A DNA stretch of 64,000 bases from Duganella sp. OV510. Its GTDB lineage: Bacteria > Pseudomonadota > Gammaproteobacteria > Burkholderiales > Burkholderiaceae_D. The stretch covers positions 310,001-374,000 of the forward strand of contig NZ_FNEQ01000006.1 of assembly GCF_900100205.1 (NCBI RefSeq), written 5' to 3'. Under the pieces are notes generated by a model. It was not told the DNA's origin. It did not search any database and saw only the letters and a list, made by a program, of their open reading frames with translations. Positions 37,371 through 44,874 of the stretch are shown here, piece after piece; within the stretch, counting starts at the first letter, position 1; every line of letters starts with the position of its first letter. The position numbers and the translations under genes were made by a program.

Positions 37371-38078
37371 ATGTTATCTGAAATTGCAAACACCATGCGT
37401 ATCGCGGGCCGTGTTGGATATGAAGTTGGGCGTCAGATACAAGTCGATCGGGCCCTTAATGAGTGGGCTAATTATGCCAATTCGTACCGAGCCGAACGAG
37501 ACGAAGCACGGAGCCAGCGCAGCTATGTAAAAAAACAGCTTGAGGTCAGCGAGCAGCAAGCTGACGCGCTCCGCGCACAACTGGCCCGATTGAAGAAAGA
37601 GGATGAAGGTCTGCGCGCACAGGTGGCCCGGTTGAAGAAAGAGAATGAGGGTCTGTCTGCTGATGTTCTTCGACTTGGTAAGTTTAAGAAAGATGCTTTG
37701 ATCGCTATGAAGGCTCAGATTGAGGAAAGCAAAGCTGACAAAGCGTCCATTGATGCTGGCAAGCGTAAAGCAACGGCGGCTCTGCAGCAGGTCGAACTCA
37801 TCAAGAAGACGGCCAATGAACAACTCAAGCAGCTGGTCGAGAAACTGAATCTGCAAAGTAATCGCCTGACGGCGACGTGGGCTCGTCTGACCGGCGCAGA
37901 ACGCGTATTAGGCCGGCTGGTGAGTGAGGTGGTCGACCGCGCGCCAAACCTTCAGCTTGAAATGCTAAGTGACACGCAGCGGCGAATCGTACTGCTCAAT
38001 GCGTGGACGGATGTTGTCAAATCCAAGGCGCGGTATGAGCCAGCGTTGAAGTTCACTTTCGAGCCACTTCCAATCTAA
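37371..38078 (+). CDS. coiled-coil protein of unknown function
   Basis: A 235-residue hydrophilic protein that I do not recognise. Residues about 40-175 are a long coiled coil with few helix breakers, including two near-identical 14-residue units (67-80 and 81-94, LRAQxARLKKExEG). The C-terminal part (about 180-235) looks globular. No signal peptide or membrane helix is visible. The gene starts 46 bp after the CAP gene and 8 bp before the next one, so it heads or joins an operon with the three unknown genes downstream. Confidence 0.75.
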   Translation: MLSEIANTMRIAGRVGYEVGRQIQVDRALNEWANYANSYRAERDEARSQRSYVKKQLEVSEQQADALRAQLARLKKEDEGLRAQVARLKKENEGLSADVLRLGKFKKDALIAMKAQIEESKADKASIDAGKRKATAALQQVELIKKTANEQLKQLVEKLNLQSNRLTATWARLTGAERVLGRLVSEVVDRAPNLQLEMLSDTQRRIVLLNAWTDVVKSKARYEPALKFTFEPLPI

Positions 38079-38086
38079 CTCTCAAG

Positions 38087-39097
38087 ATGAATAACATGAA
38101 GAACTCAATGAACTTAGGGGCGGTTGCCCTTGTAGGAATTATGTGCCAGTCGATATCGTTAAACGCGTATGCTCAGAATTTCAGGGTTGAGGTTGGTACC
38201 TCTGATCACCGCGACTTTATCTGCGATGTAGCAAAGATTGCAGACGACCTTACCGCCCGCGATTTGGGCGGTCGCAGCAGCAATTTCTGGACTAAGACTG
38301 CCCGAGGTGGAAAGTTCGAGGCGACCGAACCTACCAAGGTGCGTGTGGCTTCCAGCGCGCCCGAAGTGGCTCGGCGCGAGCTGTTCGCTTTCTATCAAAA
38401 GAACGCAGCCCTGGTGCGCGGAACCTTCCCTGATAAAGGGCAGCAGCCGATCGACAGCGTTGTGAAGGCTTGTGTGCCGGATCCTTCCAGCACGCGGGGT
38501 GTCAAGGTGACGGCTGTTTCTGACGATAAATACAAAGTCCTGTTACGCGACAAGGATCACCTACTGAAGTTCGTCGCTTTGAATACGACTCAGCTGAGCG
38601 AAGAGCAGCTTATTGGTCTTTTTAATCCTTCGGCTATATTGCCGTCGGATGCGTTTGAACGAAAAGCCTTCTACCAGAAAGAGAGCAAACGTCTCGCTCC
38701 GGATATCGCTGCCGCTGAAAAGGGGCCGTTCATCTTGGAGGGCGAAGTTAAGCTGAGGCCATATGATTTCAACTTGGGGCAGTTTGAGATATTAAACCTG
38801 ATAGCGTCCGCAGAATCGTACGGGTACACGTACGATATGAACGCTCGCGTTTTCCCACAAAAGCCGATCTATAAGCTGTCCTCCAGCACTGCGTACAGCG
38901 TCTACAAACCTCGATCAATTGAAGAGGCGAAGAAGATTGAGGCTGCGAGGTCGAAGGATGGCTTGAAGCTACGTACTTTCGTGCAGCCGGTGAAAGCTTG
39001 GTTAAATGGCGACAAACCCGAAATCGACGGCGTCATTACAAAAATCGAAGTGGCCTCGATGGATGGGAAGATTTTGTTTTCCATGCCGGCTAAGTAG
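38087..39097 (+). CDS. secreted protein of unknown function
   Basis: A 336-residue protein with a signal peptide ending AYA before QNFRVEV, so it is periplasmic or outer-envelope. I do not recognise a characterised family, though the length and style (KTARGGKFEATEPTKVR) recall secreted domains of unknown function such as DUF4852; this is only an impression. It has two Cys in the mature part, which could form a disulfide. An alternative start is M4 at 38096. It is spaced 8 bp after the coiled-coil gene and is part of the island operon. Confidence 0.72.
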   Translation: MNNMKNSMNLGAVALVGIMCQSISLNAYAQNFRVEVGTSDHRDFICDVAKIADDLTARDLGGRSSNFWTKTARGGKFEATEPTKVRVASSAPEVARRELFAFYQKNAALVRGTFPDKGQQPIDSVVKACVPDPSSTRGVKVTAVSDDKYKVLLRDKDHLLKFVALNTTQLSEEQLIGLFNPSAILPSDAFERKAFYQKESKRLAPDIAAAEKGPFILEGEVKLRPYDFNLGQFEILNLIASAESYGYTYDMNARVFPQKPIYKLSSSTAYSVYKPRSIEEAKKIEAARSKDGLKLRTFVQPVKAWLNGDKPEIDGVITKIEVASMDGKILFSMPAK

Positions 39098-39133
39098 GCC
39101 AACCGAGACAGGCTACTCAATAGGGAGAAAACG

Positions 39134-39439
39134 ATGGCTTCCTCAAATGCATTAGGGGCGACGATGTCTGGTGCAGCATATAGGCTCACATCTGAAGAGA
39201 TCGCCGATTTTCTGGAGATCATTTCTAATAATGATCGCCGCCTTGTAGCTTTGATGAAGGAGCGAGCTGGGCGGGGCGCAGGGATGGACACAATGCCGTC
39301 GGCGGTAGGTGATTCTGCAGCAGTTGGATTGATAGTCAGTATTTATGCTCGGTCAGACACGGAGCTTGCAATCGCTGCGGCTAAGCAGGCGGCTGAGGGT
39401 TATGCGACCGCAGTGGCGATATCGGAGAGCGACCGATGA
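39134..39439 (+). CDS. small hypothetical protein
   Basis: A 101-residue protein that I do not recognise. It has a helical segment LTSEEIADFLEIISNN and an Ala-rich C-terminal half (about 60-95). The start follows a good RBS (GGGAGAAAACG). It overlaps the next gene by ATGA, so the two are translationally coupled, as in toxin-antitoxin pairs, but no known toxin or antitoxin motif is visible here. Confidence 0.65.
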   Translation: MASSNALGATMSGAAYRLTSEEIADFLEIISNNDRRLVALMKERAGRGAGMDTMPSAVGDSAAVGLIVSIYARSDTELAIAAAKQAAEGYATAVAISESDR

Positions 39440-40083
39440 AGGCGACTCTACGTCTAGCAGATGGGGAGCTTGTGGCGCTTCTTGAGGATGGGCGTGAGCT
39501 CAAGAATTTTGATGCGGAGATACTAGCGGGATTGCTTTGGAATAGCGGCGTTAGCGCGAGTGAGCTAGAAGCTCTAGATTGGCACACTGATGTGATGAGC
39601 GCTCCAACCAGCGGTCAAAAGATCGCCATTTTTTCTCGTCTGCGCAAGTATGAAGGCGTCTCATGTGAGGAACAAATCCAAGAAGGACGCGAACGCACGA
39701 TCAGCAAATTACTCGATATGCCGATTTGGATTTCCCGTGCGGATCTTTCTGGACTAAAGCGCTATCAAGGGGAAGGCGCCGAACAGATCGATCATTGGAT
39801 AAACGAACGGAAGATTTTTGCGGTCGAAGGCGGTGGCCTTCAGCTCCTCGCAAAATTCCAGTTTGACGATGCATATAGTCCGCTACCAGTAATTGCCAAA
39901 ATTCTGGAACTGCTTAAATCTAAGGACGATTGGGCCGTCGCAAGTTGGTTTGCATTTCCAAATGGATGGATATCTTCCCATCGCGCCGAAGCTTGTGAGT
40001 CACTTCCACCTATGTACGCTCTTGATGATGAAGCGGCGGTCATACGCGCAGCGCAAAATGAGTTGGGGACGTACTTCGCATGA
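39436..40083 (+). CDS. hypothetical protein with MbcA/ParS-like C-terminal region
   Basis: A 215-residue protein. The C-terminal third (about 150-215) contains DDWAVASWFAFPNGW and a following helix with AVIRAAQNELG, loosely like the Xre/MbcA/ParS toxin-binding domain (DUF2384). The N-terminal part resembles no family I know. No RES-type toxin gene is adjacent, so a classical toxin-antitoxin pair is not shown. It starts inside the preceding gene (ATGA). It is the last gene of the low-GC block. Confidence 0.65.
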   Translation: MKATLRLADGELVALLEDGRELKNFDAEILAGLLWNSGVSASELEALDWHTDVMSAPTSGQKIAIFSRLRKYEGVSCEEQIQEGRERTISKLLDMPIWISRADLSGLKRYQGEGAEQIDHWINERKIFAVEGGGLQLLAKFQFDDAYSPLPVIAKILELLKSKDDWAVASWFAFPNGWISSHRAEACESLPPMYALDDEAAVIRAAQNELGTYFA

Positions 40084-40377
40084 ATGATAAGTAGACTTCA
40101 CCTCAACGCAGAGCTTAGGAAAGTCTTTTTTGATCCAACTCATGGTGCGTCAATGAAACCCATAACGTGGCCGGTTCATTGTCGAATAACCGCTTGCGTG
40201 CGCTGGGCATGAGCAGCTTGCCATTTGACCTAGCCCAGTACAATCAATTTACCGCTGGCTGAAATTAAACGTGGTGAGCTATGTGTCCAGATTGCATGCA
40301 GACCAAGGGTTGGCGGCCATTAGCTGCTATATGCTCTAAGAAATTGAACGCCACTTCCTTGGAAGATGACGTCCCTT
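40084..40377. other. intergenic region with possible gene remnant
   Basis: There is no intact gene. One frame of about 40 codons, ending near 40262 with DLAQYNQFTAG, looks peptide-like but has no start or homologue I recognise; it may be a decayed C-terminus. No copy of the tRNA-Val 3' end is visible here. This is the likeliest place for a lost right island boundary, but nothing proves it. Confidence 0.4.
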
Positions 40378-41382
40378 TTAGCCATCGACGCCAGTCGTTG
40401 CAAAACGTTCCCGATATACTTTTGGCGTGATTCCCAGTTTTTTCAGGAATACTCGGCGCATGTGTGCCTCGTCGGTGAAGCCTGCGCGCGCCGCCACGGT
40501 CTTTAGCGATAGCATGAGCTCAGCCAGTAGTGAGGTCGCGCCTTCGAACCGGCAGCGTTCGATGAACTCTTGAGTGCTCATGCCCACCTCCTGCTGAAAC
40601 ACGCGAGTAAAGTGACGTTCGCTCATCATTGCTTTCTGTGCGAGCTGTGCCACAGATAGCTTTTCTTGCAGATTGTCCAGGATCCAATTTTGTAGCTCGC
40701 GTATATTTGGCCGGCTAGTGCGCTCATTAAGCAGATGTGCGCTGAATTGCGACTGGCCGCCTGGCCGCTTCAGGAAGACCACCATCTCTGTGGCCACCTC
40801 CAGCGCGAGATCCCGACCGAAATCTTCTTCCACCAGCGCAAGTGCCAAATCAATGCCTGCTGTTACGCCGGCAGAAGTCCAGACGTTGTCAGCCCGGATG
40901 AAGATGGCATCTGCCTCTACCTGAATGGCAGGGAAGTCCGCTTGCAAGCGGTCGGCAACACCCCAATGTGTGGTCGCTCGTTTTCCATCAAGCACACCAG
41001 CAGAGGCGAGGAAGAATGCGCCGGAGCATAAAGAGGTCAGCCGCTTTATGCGAGGGGCAACCGCAGCGACCCAATCGATGATTGCTGCGCTTTCGATCAG
41101 CGCTTCGTGAATGTGGCGGGCGCCAACAATGATCGCGTTGTCCGGCAAGGCGAGAGTGCTAAGTGCCTTGGTGGCATCCAAAGACATCAAGGTATCGGAA
41201 CGTATTTGGCCAACCTTGCATGACGCCACACGCACATCGTAACCCGTTGCTTTGCCACGCCGCTGGAGGTGCAGATTCGCGTATTCGAACACCGACATTG
41301 GACCGATCGCTTCGACCGCCTTGAAACCGGGATACACGATGATGTCGACAGTTTTTGCTGCGGTTGACGGTTCAGATTTCAT
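40378..41382 (-). CDS. GlxA-type AraC-family transcriptional regulator
   Basis: A 334-residue regulator with an N-terminal DJ-1/PfpI-like domain (about 10-190), whose nucleophile-elbow region reads LTSLCSGAFFLASAG, and a C-terminal AraC DNA-binding domain (about 225-330) with two helix-turn-helix units. It is divergent from the formaldehyde genes over 142 bp, where a 12-bp tandem repeat lies, so it most likely controls adhC-fghA-gfa. The effector is unknown; related GlxA proteins respond to quaternary amines or glutathione adducts. Confidence 0.9.
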   Translation of the reverse strand: MKSEPSTAAKTVDIIVYPGFKAVEAIGPMSVFEYANLHLQRRGKATGYDVRVASCKVGQIRSDTLMSLDATKALSTLALPDNAIIVGARHIHEALIESAAIIDWVAAVAPRIKRLTSLCSGAFFLASAGVLDGKRATTHWGVADRLQADFPAIQVEADAIFIRADNVWTSAGVTAGIDLALALVEEDFGRDLALEVATEMVVFLKRPGGQSQFSAHLLNERTSRPNIRELQNWILDNLQEKLSVAQLAQKAMMSERHFTRVFQQEVGMSTQEFIERCRFEGATSLLAELMLSLKTVAARAGFTDEAHMRRVFLKKLGITPKVYRERFATTGVDG

Positions 41383-41410
41383 AAGGTAGTGAGACAGTCA
41401 TTCTGGAAAA

Positions 41411-41443
41411 TCCGGTCATTATGGCACCATTTCCGGCCATTAT
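41411..41443. promoter_or_regulatory. tandem 12-bp operator, probably for the GlxA-type regulator
   Basis: TCCGGTCATTAT (41411-41422) is repeated as TCCGGCCATTAT (41432-41443), a single mismatch, with a 21-bp period (two helical turns). This spacing fits two AraC-type subunits on one DNA face. It lies in the 142-bp gap between the regulator and adhC. Confidence 0.55.
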
Positions 41444-41524
41444 CTCTCCGCCCCCGCCGTTTGACGTGCGAACGCTTGCACAATGACCAGGCGTTAATTC
41501 ACATACCTTTAAGGGAGCACGTCT

Positions 41525-42631
41525 ATGAAAACCAAAGCAGCTGTTGCGTGGCGCGCCGGTGCGCCGCTGACCATCGAGGAAGTTGACCTGGCAGGGCCAC
41601 GCGAGGGCGAGGTCCTGATCGAACTAAAAGCGACGGGCATTTGCCATACGGATTACTACACGCTGTCCGGCGCCGATCCGGAAGGCTTGTTCCCGGCGAT
41701 CCTCGGTCACGAAGGCGCGGGCATCGTGGTCGATGTTGGTCCCGGCGTAAAAACTTTGAAGAAAGACGATCACGTCATTCCTCTGTACACGCCTGAGTGT
41801 CGGCAGTGCAAATTCTGCCTGTCGCAGAAGACTAATTTGTGCCAGGCGATCCGCTCCACCCAAGGCCGTGGCCTGATGCCTGACGCCACCAGCCGCTTCT
41901 CGTTGAATGGCAAGCCGCTGTTCCACTACATGGGCACGTCAACCTTCTCGAACTACATCGTGGTGCCAGAAATTGCACTGGCCAAGATCCGCGAAGACGC
42001 GCCGTTTGACAAGGTTTGCTACATCGGTTGCGGCGTCACCACCGGCGTCGGCGCGGTGCTGTTCTCGGCCAAGGTGGAGGCGGGCGCCAACGTCGTCGTG
42101 TTTGGCTTGGGCGGCATTGGCCTGAACGTCATTCAGGCCGCAAAAATGGTGGGGGCTGACAAGATAATCGGCGTCGACATCAATCCGAATCGCCAGGAAA
42201 TGGCGCGCAAGTTCGGCATGACCCACTTCATCAATCCGAACGAAGTAGAGAACGTTGTGGATGCCATCGTCCAACTGACCGACGGCGGCGCCGACTACAG
42301 TTTCGAGTGCGTCGGCAACACCACGCTGATGCGCCAAGCGCTGGAATGCACGCACAAGGGCTGGGGCAAGTCGTTCATCATCGGCGTAGCCGCCGCCGGC
42401 CAGGAAATCTCGACCCGTCCGTTCCAGCTGGTCACCGGCCGTGAGTGGCGCGGTTCTGCATTCGGTGGCGCCCGTGGCCGCACTGACGTGCCGAAAATCG
42501 TCGATTGGTATATGGAAGGCAAGCTGAATATCGATGACCTGATCACGCACCGCCTGCCACTGGAACGCATCAACGAAGGTTTCGACCTGATGAAGAGCGG
42601 CGAATCGATCCGTTCGGTGGTTCTGTACTAA
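41525..42631 (+). CDS. adhC: S-(hydroxymethyl)glutathione dehydrogenase (class III ADH)
   Basis: A 368-residue zinc-dependent dehydrogenase that oxidises S-hydroxymethylglutathione to S-formylglutathione with NAD+, the main formaldehyde detoxification step. The catalytic zinc region is ICHTDYYTLSG with LGHEGAGIV, the structural zinc Cys pattern is CRQCKFCLSQKTNLC, and the Rossmann motif is FGLGGIGLNV. It is first in an operon with fghA and gfa (gap 4 bp, then a 4-bp overlap). It is likely under the divergent GlxA-type regulator. Confidence 0.95.
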   Translation: MKTKAAVAWRAGAPLTIEEVDLAGPREGEVLIELKATGICHTDYYTLSGADPEGLFPAILGHEGAGIVVDVGPGVKTLKKDDHVIPLYTPECRQCKFCLSQKTNLCQAIRSTQGRGLMPDATSRFSLNGKPLFHYMGTSTFSNYIVVPEIALAKIREDAPFDKVCYIGCGVTTGVGAVLFSAKVEAGANVVVFGLGGIGLNVIQAAKMVGADKIIGVDINPNRQEMARKFGMTHFINPNEVENVVDAIVQLTDGGADYSFECVGNTTLMRQALECTHKGWGKSFIIGVAAAGQEISTRPFQLVTGREWRGSAFGGARGRTDVPKIVDWYMEGKLNIDDLITHRLPLERINEGFDLMKSGESIRSVVLY

Positions 42632-42635
42632 GGCG

Positions 42636-43499
42636 ATGGCGATGCTTGAGCTAATCAGTGAGCACGCCTGCTTCGGCGGCGTACAGCGCTACTACCGGCA
42701 TCAGTCTACGGCGATCGGCCTGCCGATGCGCTTCGGCGTGTTTCTGCCGGCGCAGGCGAGCAGTGCCAGGGCTCCGGCGCTGTTTTGCCTGGCAGGGCTC
42801 ACCTGCAACGAAGAGACCTTTGCCACCAAGGCCGGCGCACAACGCAAAGCGGCGGAGCTGGGCCTGATGCTGGTCACACCCGACACCAGTCCGCGTGATG
42901 CCAATGTGCCGGGCGAGACGGACAGCTGGGATCTTGGGATGGCTGCTGGCTTCTACGTCGATGCTACCGAGGCGCCATGGCGCACCCACTACCGCATGTA
43001 CAGCTATCTGCTGGAGTTGCGTGAGCTCGTCATTGCGGAACTGCCGGCGGCTGGCGACCGGGTCGGCATCATGGGACATTCCATGGGCGGACATGGTGCC
43101 CTGGTGCTGGCGCTACGCAATCAGGACCTGTTCAAGTCGGTGTCCGCACTAGCTCCGATTAGCGCTCCCATCCGCTGCCCGTGGGGCGAGAAAGCATTCT
43201 CGTTGTATCTCGGGCCGCGCTCCGCAGCGTGGGAGACATACGATGCTAGTGCGTTGATGTCCGCGCTAAGCCGGCCTTTCCCGCGTGGGATTCTGGTCGA
43301 TCAGGGACTTGCCGACAAATTCCTGCCCGATCAGTTATTTCCTGCAGCGTTTGAAGCCGCCTGCGCGGCTGCGGACCAACCGCTGATGCTACGGCGTCAC
43401 GAAGGCTACGACCACGGCTACTACTTCATTGCCACGGCCATCGATGACCATCTGAAGTTTCACCATGAAGCACTGATTTCACAAGGAGTAACACCATGA
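42636..43499 (+). CDS. fghA: S-formylglutathione hydrolase
   Basis: A 287-residue serine esterase that releases formate and glutathione from S-formylglutathione. The nucleophile lies in GHSMGGHG, the acid in [11 protein letters not shown] and the His in GYDHGYYF. The oxyanion region [11 protein letters not shown] matches the family. It sits between adhC and gfa, overlapping gfa by 4 bp (ATGA). The start at ATG 42636 could instead be at 42642. Confidence 0.95.
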   Translation: MAMLELISEHACFGGVQRYYRHQSTAIGLPMRFGVFLPAQASSARAPALFCLAGLTCNEETFATKAGAQRKAAELGLMLVTPDTSPRDANVPGETDSWDLGMAAGFYVDATEAPWRTHYRMYSYLLELRELVIAELPAAGDRVGIMGHSMGGHGALVLALRNQDLFKSVSALAPISAPIRCPWGEKAFSLYLGPRSAAWETYDASALMSALSRPFPRGILVDQGLADKFLPDQLFPAAFEAACAAADQPLMLRRHEGYDHGYYFIATAIDDHLKFHHEALISQGVTP

Positions 43500-44071
43500 G
43501 TAACGAGTTCAATATCCATCCTGCCATCGGCCAGAAACGTCCTGCTGCGGCGGCTGATTTCGCAGGCGGCAAACTGCTGTGCAACTGCGACAGCGACAAG
43601 GTAGAAGTCAGCATCGAAAGCCAGACTGCCCATAACCACGCCTGCGGCTGCACCAAGTGCTGGAAACCGGAAGGCGCGCTGTTCGCGCAAATCGCCGTTG
43701 TCTCGCGTGACAAGGTCAGCGTCACCGCCCATCCTGAAAAGCTGAGCGTGGTCGATGCCGACGCCACTATCCGTCGCCATGCTTGCAGAGCGTGCGGCGT
43801 CCATATGTATGGCCGCATCGAGAACGAGGCCCACGCTTTCTTCGGCCTGGACTTCGTCCACACCGAACTGTCGCCGCAGACCGGTTGGTCGCCAGTCGAG
43901 TTCGCGGCATTCGTGTCCTCGATCATTGAGTCCGGCACCAAGCCGTCGGATATGGCCGCCGTGCGCGCAGAGTTGGCGAAGCTGGGTCTGCCTTACTACG
44001 ATTGCCTGTCGCCTGCACTGATGGACGCACTGGCTGCAAACGCGGCCAAGGCCAGCGGCGTGCTGCAGTAA
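43496..44071 (+). CDS. gfa: glutathione-dependent formaldehyde-activating enzyme
   Basis: A 191-residue Gfa-type zinc protein proposed to promote condensation of formaldehyde with glutathione. Zinc ligands lie in [19 protein letters not shown] and [13 protein letters not shown]. Its order after adhC and fghA gives a complete glutathione-dependent route from formaldehyde to formate. Whether Gfa is catalytic or a glutathione carrier is debated in the family. Confidence 0.93.
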   Translation: MSNEFNIHPAIGQKRPAAAADFAGGKLLCNCDSDKVEVSIESQTAHNHACGCTKCWKPEGALFAQIAVVSRDKVSVTAHPEKLSVVDADATIRRHACRACGVHMYGRIENEAHAFFGLDFVHTELSPQTGWSPVEFAAFVSSIIESGTKPSDMAAVRAELAKLGLPYYDCLSPALMDALAANAAKASGVLQ

Positions 44072-44121
44072 AGGCCGAACGCGCTGAACGTGGCGCTCAC
44101 TTGAGTTAAAGAGATCATCAA

Positions 44122-44874
44122 ATGGACGCTACGCTCCGCGCAATTCTGCTGACCACGACCCTGTCCGGTGTGGTCAGCATTTCGGCCGCCGCTTTTTTGT
44201 CGTTCGGGCTTCTGGCCCGCATGGCGGAACGCATGGTCAGCCTTTCTGTCGGCATCATGCTGTCGACCTCATTACTGCATGCAATGCCTGAAGCGCTGGA
44301 GTCGACAGCATCAGCGGAAAGCCTGTTCGCCACATTGCTGGCGGGCCTGCTTGCGTTCTTTGTGCTGGAAAAACTAAGCATTTTGCATGATGGCCCATCC
44401 AGCGCTGACCATCAGCACGGCCACCATCATGGCGGAAAGCGCAGTGCATTGATGGTTCTGGCCGGTGACGGGCTGCATAATTTTACCGACGGTATCATGA
44501 TCGCTGCTGCTTTCCTGGCCGATCCCGCGCTTGGCATTTTGACCGGCATGGCGATCGTTGCGCATGAACTGCCGCAGGAAGTGGGCGACTTCGTTGTGTT
44601 GCTCAATTCAGGCTATACACGTGCCCGTGCCTATTTGTTGAACCTGCTGTGTAGTCTGATGGCCTTGATCGGAGGTGTACTCGGCTACTTTATGTTGGAT
44701 AAAGCCAGTAACCTGGTTCCCTATGTGCTGACGTTTGCCTCCGCAGGTTTTCTTTATGTCGCGATCAGCCACTTGATGCCGCAACTGCAGCGCAAGGATA
44801 CATTGCGCGACAGCCTGCCTCAGGTAGGACTGATCGCCATCGGCATACTGGTCGTCGTGCTGATCCTTGATTGA
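44122..44874 (+). CDS. ZIP-family metal transporter
   Basis: A 250-residue inner-membrane transporter with about eight helices. A His-rich loop (DHQHGHHHGG) follows the third helix. The conserved helix IV motif HNFTDGIMI and the helix V motif HELPQEVGDF are the transport-site residues of ZIP proteins, which import zinc or other divalent metals. It lies 50 bp after gfa on the same strand. The metal supply for zinc-dependent AdhC and Gfa could explain the association, but this is inference. The stop abuts that of the convergent GH95 gene. Confidence 0.88.
   Translation: MDATLRAILLTTTLSGVVSISAAAFLSFGLLARMAERMVSLSVGIMLSTSLLHAMPEALESTASAESLFATLLAGLLAFFVLEKLSILHDGPSSADHQHGHHHGGKRSALMVLAGDGLHNFTDGIMIAAAFLADPALGILTGMAIVAHELPQEVGDFVVLLNSGYTRARAYLLNLLCSLMALIGGVLGYFMLDKASNLVPYVLTFASAGFLYVAISHLMPQLQRKDTLRDSLPQVGLIAIGILVVVLILD

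Larger units (their letters stand above)
33823..40083. mobile_element. putative tRNA-Val-associated integrative island (right end unknown)
   Basis: Integrase, excisionase-like and XRE repressor genes directly follow the tRNA, and the sequence from 33823 to about 36200 is markedly AT-richer than the flanks. Genes up to 40083 are also below the local GC level and have no core counterparts nearby. I searched by eye for a second copy of the tRNA 3' end up to 41.5 kb and found none, so the right end given is only the last unknown gene of the block. The element may be decayed or longer. Confidence 0.5.

Noticed and set aside
33823..41524. Second copy of the tRNA-Val 3' end as an attR site
   Set aside because: Only scattered 6-7 bp matches such as near 40348, no longer than chance, so no attachment site is called.
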